This document shows, in pieces, positions 5,996 through 16,263 of a stretch of DNA of 37,707 nucleotides (the first letter of the stretch is position 1; each line of letters begins with the position of its first letter). The stretch is from NCBI GenBank assembly GCA_051962095.1, contig JBQCCP010000009.1:1-37707 (forward strand). Direction: 5' to 3'. Position numbers and translations under genes: made by a program. This DNA is from 66-474 sp051962095. GTDB lineage: Bacteria > Pseudomonadota > Gammaproteobacteria > Xanthomonadales > Rhodanobacteraceae. The notes under the pieces were generated by a model. The model ran no database searches. It saw only the letters and a program-made list of their open reading frames with translations, and was not told where the DNA came from.

Positions 5996-6789
5996 CCGTC
6001 GCCGTGACCGCCAAACCGCGCGACACGCTCGTCGAGGTGCGCGGCCTGCGCAGCCAGTTCGGCGAACAGGTCGTGCACGAGAACCTCGATCTCGACGTGT
6101 ATCGCGGCGAGATCCTGGGCGTGGTCGGCGGCTCCGGCACCGGCAAGTCGGTGCTGCTGCGCACGATCCTGGGACTGCGGCGGCCCGACGCGGGCACCGT
6201 GAAACTGTTCGGCGAAAACCTGCACGACCTGCCGGAAGGCAAGCGCGTCGCCATCGAAAGCCGCTGCGGAGTGCTGTTCCAGAACGGCGCGTTGTTCTCC
6301 TCGCTGACCGTCAGCGAGAACGTGCGCGTACCGCTGATGGAACACACCAGGCTGTCGCTGCACGATGCGCTGCGGGTGGCGGCGCTGAAGATCGCGCTGG
6401 CCGATCTCGGCCCCGAAGCGCGCCACAAGTATCCGTCCGAGCTTTCCGGCGGCATGCGCAAGCGCGCCGCGCTGGCGCGCGCACTGGCGCTGGATCCGGA
6501 CATCGTGTTCCTCGACGAACCCACCTCCGGCCTGGATCCGATCGCCGCGGCGTCGTTCGACCAGTTGATCCGCACCCTGCGCGACGCGCTGGGATTGACC
6601 GTGTTCATGATCACCCACGATCTCGATTCGCTGCACGCGATCTGCGACCGCGTCGCCGTGCTGGCGCACAAGCGCGTGATCGTGGCCGATTCGCTGGACA
6701 AGGTGGAACGCTTCGACGACCCTTGGATTCGCGAATACTTCCAGGGACCACGTGGCCGGGCGGCGCAATCCGTTCGCGCACTTGCATGA
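5992..6789 (+). CDS. MlaF-type ABC transporter ATPase
   Basis: The product has 265 residues and starts with GTG in the GTGA overlap with the permease, which points to translational coupling. It powers lipid movement by the permease and the MCE protein. Walker A GGSGTGKS is at residues 46-53, the Q-loop is at LFQNGALF, the signature is LSGGMRKRAALARAL, Walker B is DIVFLDEPTSGLDP and the switch His is in ITHDLDS. GALFSSLTV.ENV after the Q-loop is typical of the MlaF/Ttg2A subgroup. The C-terminus extends slightly beyond the ATPase core. Confidence 0.94.
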   Translation: MTVAVTAKPRDTLVEVRGLRSQFGEQVVHENLDLDVYRGEILGVVGGSGTGKSVLLRTILGLRRPDAGTVKLFGENLHDLPEGKRVAIESRCGVLFQNGALFSSLTVSENVRVPLMEHTRLSLHDALRVAALKIALADLGPEARHKYPSELSGGMRKRAALARALALDPDIVFLDEPTSGLDPIAAASFDQLIRTLRDALGLTVFMITHDLDSLHAICDRVAVLAHKRVIVADSLDKVERFDDPWIREYFQGPRGRAAQSVRALA

Positions 6790-6799
6790 GAGCAACGAC

Positions 6800-7726
6800 A
6801 TGGAAACCCGGGCCCATCACGTCCTGATCGGCGCCTTCACCCTCGCGGTGGTGGTGCTGGTGGTGCTGTTCGCGCTGTGGCTGGGCAAGACCAGCCTCAA
6901 CAAGCAATACCACTATTACGAAATCGTGTTCACCGAATCGGTCACCGGCCTGTCGAAGGGCAGCCCGGTGCAATACAACGGCATCCAGATCGGCGAGGTC
7001 AGCCAGTTGAAGCTCGATCCGAACGATCCGCGCAAGGTGCTGGCGCGCATCCAGGTCGCCGCCGACACGCCAATCAAGGTGGACACGCGCGCCAAGCTCG
7101 GGCTGCTCGGCCTCACTGGCGTCGCCTTCGTGCAGTTGACGGGCGGCGCGCCGTCGAGCCCGCTGCTGCTGCCAACCCCCACCGATCCGGTGCCGGTGAT
7201 CAAGTCAGAGGCCTCGGCACTCTCGGCGCTGCTCGCCTCGGGCAGCGACGTGGTCACCTCGATCAACGGCATCCTTGACAGGCTGGGCAAGATCATCTCA
7301 GAGCAGAACGTCGACCGCATCAACTCGACCCTGAAAAACATCGATCAGACCACCACCGCTCTCGCAGCCGAACGCGACGACTTGCGCGAGCTGATCAAGG
7401 AAGCCGCGGGGGCATCGAAGCAGCTCAACGAGACCCTGGCCGGCGCCAACAAGCTGGTCAACGGACCCGGACGCGAAACCCTGGATCGCGCCGCCGCCGC
7501 GATGGCCTCGCTGCAGAAGACCACGCAGACCCTGGACGATCTGCTCACCGAAAACCAGGGTTCGCTGCAATCCGGTTTGCGCGGCGTCGATCAGATCGGA
7601 CCGACACTGCGCGAATTGCGTTCCACGCTGCGCGACATCCACCAGATCACATCGCAGTTGCAGGCCAATCCCGCGGGTTACCTGCTGGGCCGCGACCATG
7701 CCAACGAATTCACGCCCAAGCACTGA
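6800..7726 (+). CDS. MCE (MlaD-type) substrate-binding protein
   Basis: The product has 308 residues and starts at METRAHH, with GAGAGC upstream. An in-frame upstream ATG at 6752 would overlap the ATPase gene and is less likely. One N-terminal membrane helix (about 8-29) anchors it. The MCE domain follows (about 38-120; VTGLSKGSPVQYNGIQIGEV), with the usual GL.GVAFVQL.GG block. The long C-terminal part (about 150-290) is helical and probably a coiled coil (ERDDLRELIKEAAGASKQLNETL), as in MCE proteins that build a tube across the periplasm. The nearest described layout is the LinKLMN system of sphingomonads: permease, ATPase, MCE protein, lipoprotein. Confidence 0.92.
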   Translation: METRAHHVLIGAFTLAVVVLVVLFALWLGKTSLNKQYHYYEIVFTESVTGLSKGSPVQYNGIQIGEVSQLKLDPNDPRKVLARIQVAADTPIKVDTRAKLGLLGLTGVAFVQLTGGAPSSPLLLPTPTDPVPVIKSEASALSALLASGSDVVTSINGILDRLGKIISEQNVDRINSTLKNIDQTTTALAAERDDLRELIKEAAGASKQLNETLAGANKLVNGPGRETLDRAAAAMASLQKTTQTLDDLLTENQGSLQSGLRGVDQIGPTLRELRSTLRDIHQITSQLQANPAGYLLGRDHANEFTPKH

Positions 7727-7736
7727 GGACGCACCC

Positions 7737-8417
7737 ATGACCGCGCCCAGATCGTTTTCCGCCGCGCGCACCTTGTTCGCGTTGTGCGCCGTTTCGGTTT
7801 CGCTCGCCGCCTGCTCGGTATTGCCCAAAAGCTCGCCGGTCCAGATCTGGCAACCACAGGAATCGAGCGCGCCCGCGACGCGTGCGACGAGCGGGGATTT
7901 CAGCCTGCGCGTGGACACGCCGAACACTACGGGCCCGCTCGACCAGGCCGGCATCGTGGTGATGCCAGCGCCCGGCCAGGTCAGCACCTACAAGGGTGCA
8001 CGCTGGAGCGAATCGCCCGCGCTGCTGGTTCGGCATCGGCTGGTCGACGCATTCATGGCCGCAAAGCTGCCCGCGGTCACCACCGATGACGACCATTTCG
8101 CCTCCGACTACACCTTGAGCGGCGATCTGCGCGCGTTCCAGTCCGAATACCGGGGCGGATCGCCGGTCGTGGTCGTGCGCTATGACGCGCAACTGCGCCG
8201 CGGCGGCGCGCGCAGCCTGCTCGCGACCCGCAGCTTCGTGGTGACCGAGAATCCGTCGGGCGCGGATGTGCCGCAGATCGTCGCCGCGTTCGGCGCGGCC
8301 GACGGCCAGCTCGCGCAACAGGTGGTGGCGTGGACCATCGAAGTCGCCAATCGCGACAAGGCGAAGCATCCCGCGGACGCCGATGATTTGTCGTCGCGGA
8401 GTTCCAAGTCGCGCTGA
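7737..8417 (+). CDS. ABC-type transport auxiliary lipoprotein
   Basis: The product has 226 residues. GAGGAC precedes the ATG at 7737. The signal ends in lipobox SLAAC with Cys26; Ser at +2 fits outer-membrane sorting. The mature part looks like the ABC transport auxiliary family (PF03886, as in PqiC and LinN): GIVVMPAPGQVSTYKGARWSESPALLVRHRLVDAF, then YTLSGDLRAFQSEY. The likely role is the outer-membrane end of the MCE lipid bridge. It is the last gene of the four-gene operon; a repeat-rich gap follows. Confidence 0.88.
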   Translation: MTAPRSFSAARTLFALCAVSVSLAACSVLPKSSPVQIWQPQESSAPATRATSGDFSLRVDTPNTTGPLDQAGIVVMPAPGQVSTYKGARWSESPALLVRHRLVDAFMAAKLPAVTTDDDHFASDYTLSGDLRAFQSEYRGGSPVVVVRYDAQLRRGGARSLLATRSFVVTENPSGADVPQIVAAFGAADGQLAQQVVAWTIEVANRDKAKHPADADDLSSRSSKSR

Positions 8418-9017
8418 CACACCGAGCTCGCTGAACTAGCGAACACGAAACGCTTTCGCATTGGTTTCGCTCGCCTCAGCGGCGAGCGAGCCACTTTTGT
8501 TTCGGCAAAAGTGGCCAAAACCATGCGCCCGGCACGACGGTTTCGGCAACATCCTGTTGCCGAAACTTCCCTGCGCTTCTCGCGCCAAGCGGGCCGGCGC
8601 GAACTCGCACATCCCTGTGCTCGAACATGCGCGCCTTGCTCCCGCTTGGCGCTGCGATGCTCAGCGTCGTGCAAGGGCGCGAAAAAGCTCCGCTTCGACG
8701 CCGGCCATCCATGGCCTCGTTCGAAGCAAGCAACGACAATTCGCTTCGCCGGTACGTGCGCGCAGGAAGCGCGCGAATCGGGGCCTCCCGAACACGGCGG
8801 GCGGGCGACGGAAAAGTCCGAAGGATGGCCCGCAGGACGCGGGCCAGTTCGCTCGGGAGGCGGGCGAAAAAGACAGGGATGTCGTCCTCACCCGCCCCCC
8901 CGGGAGGGGCGCGGAACAAGACAGGGATGTCGAGCCAAACCCGCAACATCTTCGTAAGGTTGCCCCCATCCGCCCTGCGGACACCTTCCCCCGCAAACGC
9001 GGGGAAGGAAAAGATGC
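8418..9017. repeat. 600-bp non-coding island of stem-loop repeats
   Basis: No credible gene is found; long ORFs cross it in several frames without family motifs. Perfect inverted repeats include CGCTCGCC 8468-8475 with 8481-8488, GCCACTTTTG 8490-8499 with 8506-8515, TTTCGGCAAC 8541-8550 with 8556-8565, and a nested pair GCTTCGA/TCGAAGC (8692-8698, 8721-8727) around GGCCAT/ATGGCC. AAGACAGGGATGTCG occurs twice, at 8870-8884 and 8918-8932. A CCTTCCCC/GGGGAAGG hairpin at 8984-9008 lies just beyond the amidase stop codon and could end that transcript, although it has no U-run. The island separates the MCE operon from the convergent amidase gene. Confidence 0.7.
8783..8861. other. nested three-stem element, possible structured RNA or mobile repeat
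   Basis: An outer stem GCCTCCCGA (8783-8791) with TCGGGAGGC (8853-8861) encloses two more hairpins: CGGA-AAAG-TCCG (8809-8820) and GGCCCGC (8827-8833) with GCGGGCC (8839-8845). The layout is a three-way junction of 79 nt. Strand and function are unknown; I do not match it to a named RNA family. Confidence 0.45.
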
Positions 9018-10427
<1,410 letters not shown>

Positions 10428-10518
10428 GAAACCTCCAGTGGGTCGATTATGCGGGTTTGCTGCGTGCACGGGACCCCAAGACAATGGCGGGAGGAGACGA
10501 GCGACGACGGGAGCCGCC

Positions 10519-12171
10519 ATGAGCGAACGCGAAACGATGGAGTACGACGTGGTCGTGGTGGGCGCCGGCCCGGCCGGCCTCGCATTCGCGATTCGCCTGA
10601 AGCAATTGAAGCCGGACGCACGCGTGTGCGTGATCGAGAAGGCGTCCACCGTGGGCGCGCACATCCTTTCCGGCGCGGTGATCGAACCCGCGCCGCTGGA
10701 CGCACTGCTGCCGAAATGGCGCGACACTCCCCCGCCGATCTGCGTCCCTGCCACGCACGATGAATTCCTGCTGCTGCGCGACGCGAAGCGCGCGATGAAA
10801 CTGCCCACGCCGCCGCAGATGCACAACGCCGGCAACTTCATCGTCTCGCTGGGCGCGCTGTGCGCGTGGCTGGCGCCGCAAGCCGAAGCACTGGGCGTGG
10901 ACGTGTTCCCCGGCTTCGCCGCGGCAGAACCGGTGTTCGACGACAAGGACGCGGTGGCGGGCGTGCGCATCGGCGACATGGGCGTCGCGAAGGACGGCTC
11001 GCACAAGCCCGGGTACACGCAAGGCATCGACATCCTCGCCAAGCTTACCGTACTGGCCGAAGGCTGCCGCGGCAGCGTCAGCAAGACCCTGATCGAGAGA
11101 TACGGACTGGCCAAGCGATGCGATCCACAAACCTACGGCATCGGCCTGAAGGAACTGTGGCAACTGCCGCCGGGCCGTGCGCAGCCGGGGCATGTTACGC
11201 ACACGCTCGGCTGGCCGCTGGACGGCAAGACCTACGGCGGCAGCTTCATCTATCAACTGGACAAGGATCGTGTCGCGATCGGCTTCGTCGCCGGCCTCGA
11301 CTATTCCGATCCGCTGTTCCGGCCGTGGGAAGCGTTCCAGCAACTGAAGGCGCACGCACGCATCGCGCCGCTGCTGGAAGGCGGCCAGATCGTATCGGCC
11401 GGCGCGCGCGCACTGATCGAAGGCGGCCTGCAGTCGCTGCCGACCACCGAAATGCCGGGCGCGATCCTGATCGGCGACGCGGCCGGTTTGATGAACGTGC
11501 CCAAGATCAAGGGCACGCACCAGGCGATCCGTTCCGGGATGCTGGCGGCCGAACACTACGCGGAGAAGCAATCGGGTGACGGCTTCGATGCGCGCCTGCG
11601 TGCTTCGCCGATCGCGAAGGAATTGCACAAGGTGCGCAACATCCGCCCCGGCTTCCACGGCGGACTTTGGCGCGGACTGTTCAACGCCGCGTGGGAAACG
11701 GCGACCGCGGGGCTGTCGCCGTGGACGCTGAAGAACCACGCCGACTGGTCCTCGCTGGAAAAACTCGATCCGCCCGCCACGAAGACGAACCGCCCCAGTC
11801 CGAACGCCACTTCGCCGCGCGAACCCGGCTGGGTCGAACGCACCCTGCCGCCACGCGACCGGTTGGCCTCCGTGTACTTCGCCGCCACCGAACACGACGA
11901 GGACCAGCCGGTGCATCTGCACGTGCTCGACACCAGCATCTGCGTCCAACGCTGCACTGTCGAATACGGCAACCCCTGCCAGCGCTTCTGTCCCGCCAAC
12001 GTGTACGAGATGGTCGAGGAAACGGGCGCCGACGGCAACGCATCGCTGCGTCTTCAGATCAACGCCGCCAACTGCGTGCACTGCAAGACCTGCGACATCA
12101 AGGATCCGTACGAAATCATCAACTGGGTGCCGCCGGAAGGCGGCTCCGGGCCCAATTACCAGAACCTTTGA
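10519..12171 (+). CDS. etfD: electron transfer flavoprotein-ubiquinone oxidoreductase
   Basis: The product has 550 residues, the normal size. It takes electrons from reduced ETF through FAD and a 4Fe-4S cluster to ubiquinone at the inner membrane. The FAD motif VVVGAGPAGL is at residues 12-21. The cluster ligands are C491 (CPANVYE), C519, C522 and C525 (CVHCKTCDIKDP), with the typical ending INWVPPEGGSGPNY. A GGGAG ribosome site precedes the ATG at 10519. The partners etfB and etfA lie 3.3 kb downstream on the same strand, separated by an oligopeptidase and an ATP-grasp gene, so the three may not share one transcript. Confidence 0.96.
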   Translation: MSERETMEYDVVVVGAGPAGLAFAIRLKQLKPDARVCVIEKASTVGAHILSGAVIEPAPLDALLPKWRDTPPPICVPATHDEFLLLRDAKRAMKLPTPPQMHNAGNFIVSLGALCAWLAPQAEALGVDVFPGFAAAEPVFDDKDAVAGVRIGDMGVAKDGSHKPGYTQGIDILAKLTVLAEGCRGSVSKTLIERYGLAKRCDPQTYGIGLKELWQLPPGRAQPGHVTHTLGWPLDGKTYGGSFIYQLDKDRVAIGFVAGLDYSDPLFRPWEAFQQLKAHARIAPLLEGGQIVSAGARALIEGGLQSLPTTEMPGAILIGDAAGLMNVPKIKGTHQAIRSGMLAAEHYAEKQSGDGFDARLRASPIAKELHKVRNIRPGFHGGLWRGLFNAAWETATAGLSPWTLKNHADWSSLEKLDPPATKTNRPSPNATSPREPGWVERTLPPRDRLASVYFAATEHDEDQPVHLHVLDTSICVQRCTVEYGNPCQRFCPANVYEMVEETGADGNASLRLQINAANCVHCKTCDIKDPYEIINWVPPEGGSGPNYQNL

Positions 12172-12278
12172 TCGAAGGCTCCGGCAGCGCCGCCGCGCCG
12201 GTCCCGGTGCCATTCATCGGCACTGGCTTTCCCCCACCGAATGGCTAGACTGACCGGCCATCCCCGAGGAATGCCGCC

Positions 12279-14465
12279 ATGGGTTCTGCACGTCGCGTCG
12301 CGGTCTCCGCCTTGGTCCTGGCGTTCGTGTCCACCGCCGCCGCTGCCGCAGGCGGCGATTCGCTGGCGCCGGTCGGCGTGGGCGCACCGCCCGCGACCGC
12401 ACCGCTCAAACCCGTCACCGAAACGCTCTGGGGCGTGAAGGTGACCGACAACTACCGCTACATGGAGAAGCTCGATCCCGCGACGATCGCGTGGATGAAG
12501 GCGCAAGGCGCCTACACGCGCAAGGTGCTGGACGCGATTTCACCGCTGGCGACCCTGCAGAAGCGCGTGTCGGCATTCACCGGCAGCTTCGGATTCGTCA
12601 ACGGTTTTGTCTCGTACGGGGACCGCGATTTCTACGAGGAACGCGCACCGGGGTCGGACGATTACGACCTGATGGTCCGCGACAGCTCCGGCACGCGCAA
12701 GTTGATCGACATAGGCGCGTTGCGCGCGAGCCACGGCGGCAATCCGTATGCGATCAACTGGTTCCTGCCGTCCACGGACGGCAGCAAGGTCGCGGTCGGG
12801 GTATCCGAAGGTGGTTCGGAAGATGCATCGATGACCGTGTACGACGCCGCGACCGGCAAGCCGATGGCCGGACCGATCGACCGCGTGCGGTTCGGCGCCA
12901 GCGCCTGGAGTGCCGATTCGAAGACGGTGTATTTCAATCGGCTCGCGAAGCTGAAGCCGGGCGCGCCGGAAACGGACACCTACAAGAACTCCACGCTCGA
13001 GGCGTGGAACCTGGCGGGCGCACCCGTCACGGTGCTGGGCAACGGCGCCAACCATGGTCCGAAGTTCGCGCCGGAAGAGTTCCCGATACTGATGATCGCG
13101 CCCGGCGCCTCCCGGGCGCTGGCGATGTCGATCAACGGGGTGCAAAACGAATGGAAGGCGTGGATCGCGCCGGCCCGCGAAGCCACGAATCCGAAAGCGA
13201 TCTGGAAGCCGCTGGTCGATCGCGCCGATGGCGTGACGCTCATCGGGATGCGCGGCGACGAGATTTTCCTGCTGTCGCACAAGGGCGCGCCGACCTTCAA
13301 GGTGCTGCAGTTGAAGGCAGGCGACCCGCTGGCCTCCGCAAGAACGCTCGTCCCGGCCGAGCCGGATCGTGTGATCGAGGGTTTCTATGCCGCCTCCGAC
13401 GCGCTGTACGTGACGGCGCGCAAGGGTGCGTACTCGCAACTGCTGCGCGTTCCCACCGGCAGCGACAAGATCGAGCAAGTGCCGCTGCCGTTCGAAGGCC
13501 ACATCGGCGAGGCTTTCAGCGATCCGCGCAAGCCAGGCGTCGTGATCGGTCTGTCCGGCTGGGTCACGCAACCGACCTACCTGCGCTTTGACCCATCCAC
13601 GCGGGGGTTCGCCACGCTGGGCATCGGGCATCGCGGCGACATGGATGCCGCGGCGTTCACCGTCAGCGATCTGGAAGCGAAAGCCCGCGATGGCGTGCTG
13701 GTGCCGCTCAGCCTGATCCAGCCGAAAGACGCCAAGGGTCCGCAGGTAACGCTGGTGGAAGCCTACGGTTCCTATGGCATCTCCAACCTCGCCGATTTCA
13801 GCACGCGGCGGGCGGCGGCGATGCGCGAAGGCATCAACTACGCGATCTGCCATGTGCGCGGCGGCGGGGAAAAGGGCGAGGCGTGGCGACTCGGCGGCAA
13901 GGACGCGAACAAGCACAACACCTGGCAAGACCTGATCGCCTGCGGCGAGGATCTGATCGCGCGCGGCGTTACCGCGAAAGACAAGCTCTTCATCATCGGC
14001 GGCTCGGCCGGCGGCATCACGATGGGACGCGCGATGACCGAACGGCCGGACCTGTTCGCGGGCGTGATCGATCTGGTGCCGGCCGCGAACACTCTCCGCT
14101 CCGAATTTTCGCCGAACGGACCGCCGAACATTCCCGAGTTCGGAAGCGTCAAAACCGAACAAGGTTTCAGGAATCTGTTGACGATGGATTCCATCCAGCA
14201 CGTGAAGAAGGGCGTTGCCTATCCCGCGGTGATGATCACCACCGGATTGAACGACCCGCGCGTTTCGCCGTGGGAGCCTGCCAAATTCGCGGCCGCGCTG
14301 CAGGCATCGGGCACGCCGAATCCGGTGCTGCTGCGGATCGACACCGAAGCGGGCCACGGCATCGGCTCGACCCGCACCCAGACCGACCTGCAGACCGCGG
14401 ACACCATCGCGTTCATGAAGTGGCGTGCGGGCGCGCCTGGATGGCGGCCCGACCACAAGGATTGA
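12279..14465 (+). CDS. secreted prolyl oligopeptidase family serine peptidase (S9A)
   Basis: The product has 728 residues. A signal peptide (about 1-24, ending STAAAAAG) sends it to the periplasm. Residues about 45-440 fit the beta-propeller gate (ETLWGVKVTDNYRYME; IAWMKAQGAYT; DYDLMVRD). The C-terminal hydrolase carries GGSAGG with Ser576, NDPRV with Asp659 and AGHGIGS with His693. The spacing (83 and 34) is close to that of porcine prolyl oligopeptidase (87 and 39). It probably cleaves short proline-containing peptides. GAGGAA lies 9 nt before the ATG, and a TAGACT -10-like box at 12246-12251 gives a short leader. A strong hairpin follows the stop codon. Confidence 0.95.
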   Translation: MGSARRVAVSALVLAFVSTAAAAAGGDSLAPVGVGAPPATAPLKPVTETLWGVKVTDNYRYMEKLDPATIAWMKAQGAYTRKVLDAISPLATLQKRVSAFTGSFGFVNGFVSYGDRDFYEERAPGSDDYDLMVRDSSGTRKLIDIGALRASHGGNPYAINWFLPSTDGSKVAVGVSEGGSEDASMTVYDAATGKPMAGPIDRVRFGASAWSADSKTVYFNRLAKLKPGAPETDTYKNSTLEAWNLAGAPVTVLGNGANHGPKFAPEEFPILMIAPGASRALAMSINGVQNEWKAWIAPAREATNPKAIWKPLVDRADGVTLIGMRGDEIFLLSHKGAPTFKVLQLKAGDPLASARTLVPAEPDRVIEGFYAASDALYVTARKGAYSQLLRVPTGSDKIEQVPLPFEGHIGEAFSDPRKPGVVIGLSGWVTQPTYLRFDPSTRGFATLGIGHRGDMDAAAFTVSDLEAKARDGVLVPLSLIQPKDAKGPQVTLVEAYGSYGISNLADFSTRRAAAMREGINYAICHVRGGGEKGEAWRLGGKDANKHNTWQDLIACGEDLIARGVTAKDKLFIIGGSAGGITMGRAMTERPDLFAGVIDLVPAANTLRSEFSPNGPPNIPEFGSVKTEQGFRNLLTMDSIQHVKKGVAYPAVMITTGLNDPRVSPWEPAKFAAALQASGTPNPVLLRIDTEAGHGIGSTRTQTDLQTADTIAFMKWRAGAPGWRPDHKD

Positions 14466-14480
14466 CGTTCCGGTTTTGCG

Positions 14481-14507
14481 CGCCGCCCGCTTTGACAGCG
14501 GGCGGCG
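14481..14507 (+). terminator. hairpin after the prolyl oligopeptidase gene
   Basis: CGCCGCCCGCT (14481-14491) pairs perfectly with AGCGGGCGGCG (14497-14507) around a 5-nt loop and is followed by TATTCC. It starts 16 nt after the stop codon. The U-run is poor but the stem is strong. Confidence 0.6.
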
Positions 14508-14570
14508 TATTCCAGGGCGTGCAGCCACGCGTGATAGCCTTTCGGCTGCTTCCGACACCGCAGTTCCGCC

Positions 14571-15518
14571 ATGACTTCCGCACGCATCGCCCTCATCACC
14601 GCGCGCGCCGCGCGCGGCACCGATCCCGACATGGCGCCTTTGCTCGATGCGCTGGGCAAGGCCGGCGCGGACGTGCGCGAGGTCGACTGGGACAACGACG
14701 CAATCGACTGGTCGCAGTTCGAACTCGCGCTGCTGCGCTCGACCTGGGACTACTTCGAGCGGCTGCCGGAATTCCTCGACTGGGCCACGCGCGTCGCCGA
14801 ACGCACGCGGCTGCTGAACCCGCTGCCGGTGCTGCGCTGGAACACTGACAAGCACTACCTCGCGGAACTCGCGCGCGCCGGCGTGCCGGTGGTGCCGAGT
14901 ACCTTCCTCGAACCGGATGACGACGTCGCGGCGATCCTCGACGTGGTGCTGAACACCCATTCCGACGCGCGCGATTTCGTGGTCAAGCCCGCGGTCGGAG
15001 CCGGTTCGCGCGATGCGCAACGCCATCCGCGCGACGACCGCCGCGGTATCGTCGCACATGCGCAACGCCTGCTGGACGCGCGCCGCAGCGTGTTGCTGCA
15101 ACCCTACCTCGATCGCGTGGACGAACACGGCGAAACCGCGCTGCTGTTCTTCGACGGGGCGTTTTCGCACGCCATCCGCAAGGGTCCGCTGCTGAAGCGC
15201 GGCGAAGGCCCGACCACAGGCCTGTATGCGAAAGAGACAATCGAACCGCGCACGCCATCGGCCGACGAGCTTGCGATCGCGCAACGCGCGCTGGCCGCGA
15301 TTCCCCTCGACGGTCCACTGCTGTACGCACGCGTCGACCTGATCCACGACGACGTTGGCTCGCCGCGCCTGCTGGAACTGGAACTGGTCGAGCCTTCCGT
15401 GTTCGTCGCCCACGCCGAGGGCGCCGCGCAGCGCTTCATGACGGCGATCCTGGCGCGCGCAGTCGGTTACAATGGCCGGATGCCGTTTCGCGGCACGCAT
15501 TGCAAGGATTCCGGATGA
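14571..15518 (+). CDS. ATP-grasp domain protein
   Basis: The product has 315 residues. The ATP-grasp fold is suggested by NTDKHYLAELARAGVPVVPS, then FVVKPAVGAGSRD (the nucleotide-binding lysine strand and glycine loop), SVLLQPYLDRV, and the metal-binding end RVDLIHDD...LLELELVEPSVF. The N-terminal third (LLRSTWDYFERLPEFLDWA) is typical of the RimK-like proteins near cycloserine-synthetase DcsG, which join an amino acid or amine to a carboxylate using ATP. The substrate is unknown. Its last bases overlap the etfB start by ATGA, an odd partner for an electron-transfer operon. Confidence 0.8.
   Translation: MTSARIALITARAARGTDPDMAPLLDALGKAGADVREVDWDNDAIDWSQFELALLRSTWDYFERLPEFLDWATRVAERTRLLNPLPVLRWNTDKHYLAELARAGVPVVPSTFLEPDDDVAAILDVVLNTHSDARDFVVKPAVGAGSRDAQRHPRDDRRGIVAHAQRLLDARRSVLLQPYLDRVDEHGETALLFFDGAFSHAIRKGPLLKRGEGPTTGLYAKETIEPRTPSADELAIAQRALAAIPLDGPLLYARVDLIHDDVGSPRLLELELVEPSVFVAHAEGAAQRFMTAILARAVGYNGRMPFRGTHCKDSG
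15468..15473 (+). promoter_or_regulatory. -10 box for etfBA inside the ATP-grasp gene
   Basis: TACAAT stands 41 nt before the etfB start and within the last codons of the ATP-grasp gene. No clear -35 box lies 17 nt upstream. It could give etfBA its own promoter. Confidence 0.35.
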
Positions 15519-16261
15519 AGATTCTGGTCGGTTACAAGCGCGTGGTCGATTACAACGTGCGCATCCACGTGAAGCCCGACGGCTCGGGCGTCGTCACCGA
15601 TGGCGTCAAGCTTTCCCCCAACCCGTTCGATGACATCGCGCTGGAAGAGGCGCTGCGGCTGCGCGAAAAAGGCATCGCCGAGGAAGTGGTGATCGCCACC
15701 ATCGCCCCCGCCGACGCGCAGGCGCATCTTCGCAACGGACTCGCGATGGGCGCCAATCGCGCGATCCACGTGGTCACGCCCGACCCGGTGCAGCCGCTGG
15801 CCGCCGCGCGCACCTTCCTGAAGCTGATCGAGAAGGAGCAACCCGGCCTCGTGATCCTCGGCAAGCAGGCGATCGACGATGACTGCAACCAGACCGGCCA
15901 GATGCTGGCGGCGCTGTGGGATCGCCCACAGGCGACGTTCGCCTCCAAGCTCGACATCGCGAACGGCAAAGCCGCCGTGACGCGCGAGGTCGATGCCGGC
16001 CTCGAAACCATCGAAGTCGACCTCCCCGCCGTCGTCACCACCGACCTGCGCCTGAACGAACCGCGCTTCATCAAGCTGCCGGACATCATGAAGGCCAAGT
16101 CCAAGCCGATCGAAACCATCGAGCTGTCCACGCTCGGCATCGAACACGGCGGCGAAATCAGGACCACGCATTACGCACCGCCGCCCAAGCGCTCGCGCGG
16201 CGTGATGGTGAAGGACGTGGCGGAGCTGGTGGGCTTGTTGAAACAGAAGGGACTGGTGTGA
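15515..16261 (+). CDS. etfB: electron transfer flavoprotein beta subunit
   Basis: The product has 248 residues. The start at MKILVGYKRVVDYNVR is chosen because AAGGA lies 6 nt upstream and all EtfB proteins begin this way. Family blocks are KLSPNPFDDIALEEALRL, LVILGKQAIDDDCNQTGQM (AMP site) and the adenosine-binding end TVEVDLPAVVTTDLRLNEPR-like, LPDIMKAKSKPI. With EtfA it forms the FAD/AMP heterodimer that takes electrons from acyl-CoA and other dehydrogenases and passes them to the ETF-QO at 10519-12171. Confidence 0.96.
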   Translation: MKILVGYKRVVDYNVRIHVKPDGSGVVTDGVKLSPNPFDDIALEEALRLREKGIAEEVVIATIAPADAQAHLRNGLAMGANRAIHVVTPDPVQPLAAARTFLKLIEKEQPGLVILGKQAIDDDCNQTGQMLAALWDRPQATFASKLDIANGKAAVTREVDAGLETIEVDLPAVVTTDLRLNEPRFIKLPDIMKAKSKPIETIELSTLGIEHGGEIRTTHYAPPPKRSRGVMVKDVAELVGLLKQKGLV

Positions 16262-16263
16262 TC

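Noticed and set aside
10447..12213. 588-residue minus-strand frame opposite the ETF-QO gene
   Set aside because: It is antisense to a gene with full FAD and 4Fe-4S motifs and has no recognisable domain.
12540..15500. 986-residue open frame on the minus strand across the oligopeptidase and ATP-grasp genes
   Set aside because: It is antisense to two genes with complete motifs; long open antisense frames are common at this GC content. The translation is rich in Arg, His and Gly with no family signature.
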